NCBI RefSeq assembly: GCF_017875735.1
Contig: NZ_JAGGMZ010000001.1
Coordinates: 2,046,001 to 2,110,000, forward strand
DNA length: 64,000 nucleotides
From: Arthrobacter sp. CAN_C5
Lineage (GTDB): Bacteria > Actinomycetota > Actinomycetes > Actinomycetales > Micrococcaceae
Direction: 5' to 3'
A program made the position numbers and the translations under genes. The notes beneath the pieces were generated by a model that saw only the letters and a list, made by a program, of their open reading frames with translations, made no database searches and was not told the DNA's origin. This document shows, one piece after another, positions 63,950 through 64,000 of this stretch (positions are counted from its first letter, which is position 1; each line of letters begins with the position of its first letter).

Positions 63950-64000
63950 GTCCCCGAGCCTAGTCCTGATGCTTCCGTCCCGCGTTGCATCTCACCGGTC

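Overview
The window is high-GC DNA from an actinobacterium, most likely the Micrococcaceae (Arthrobacter in the broad sense). Supporting this are the polA / eis-like / rpsA / coaE-UPF0157 / uvrB / terC neighbourhood, a DUF222-HNH protein, a DUF3516-type helicase, an actinobacterial CydABDC block, and many GTG starts. No rRNA, tRNA or CRISPR array was recognised.

Layout. (1) 1-4750 is an accessory, lower-GC stretch. It holds a type ISP-like restriction-modification enzyme cut by the left edge, a small zinc-ribbon ORF, a gene-poor stretch with hairpins, a 44-residue basic protein with a strong terminator, and two unrecognised small genes. (2) 4760-13110 holds an MBL-fold hydrolase, a trans-aconitate-type methyltransferase, a Ski2-like helicase, a DUF222-HNH protein, and a GNAT/prolyl-aminopeptidase pair. 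(3) 13140-29300 is mostly housekeeping: terC with a probable manganese riboswitch, a membrane alpha/beta hydrolase plus uvrB, coaE, a YigZ protein, an RlmG/RsmC-like methyltransferase, a deletion remnant of an APC permease, rpsA, an Eis-like acetyltransferase, polA and a thioesterase. (4) 29300-32820 is a BTAD regulator plus membrane protein convergent with a cytoplasmic-looking subtilase and a standalone I9-like small protein. (5) 33100-36700 ends in a LexA-box umuDC mutasome. (6) 36790-46520 is cydAB-cydDC divergent from a two-component system. Two palindromic operators lie between them, and both sides carry single-base frameshifts. The kinase is fused in frame to a DUF4173-like membrane protein. 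(7) 46680-63950 is transport and accessory metabolism: a P1B ATPase, DUF4389, NhaA, SulP with MerR, an APC permease, ArsR/MFS, an S66 peptidase, an epimerase and an SRPBCC protein.

The least expected pattern is short degenerate tandem repeats that begin at or just past stop codons of at least six unrelated genes: helicase, prolyl aminopeptidase, eis, umuC, sulP and arsR. At the helicase and the aminopeptidase the repeat period is a multiple of three. The stop codon recurs in frame there, so readthrough would add short repeated C-terminal peptides. The other main leads are the BTAD/membrane-protein/subtilase/I9 locus, the kinase-DUF4173 fusion, the twin palindromes upstream of cydA, and the 18-bp in-frame minisatellite inside the frameshifted cydC ATPase domain.
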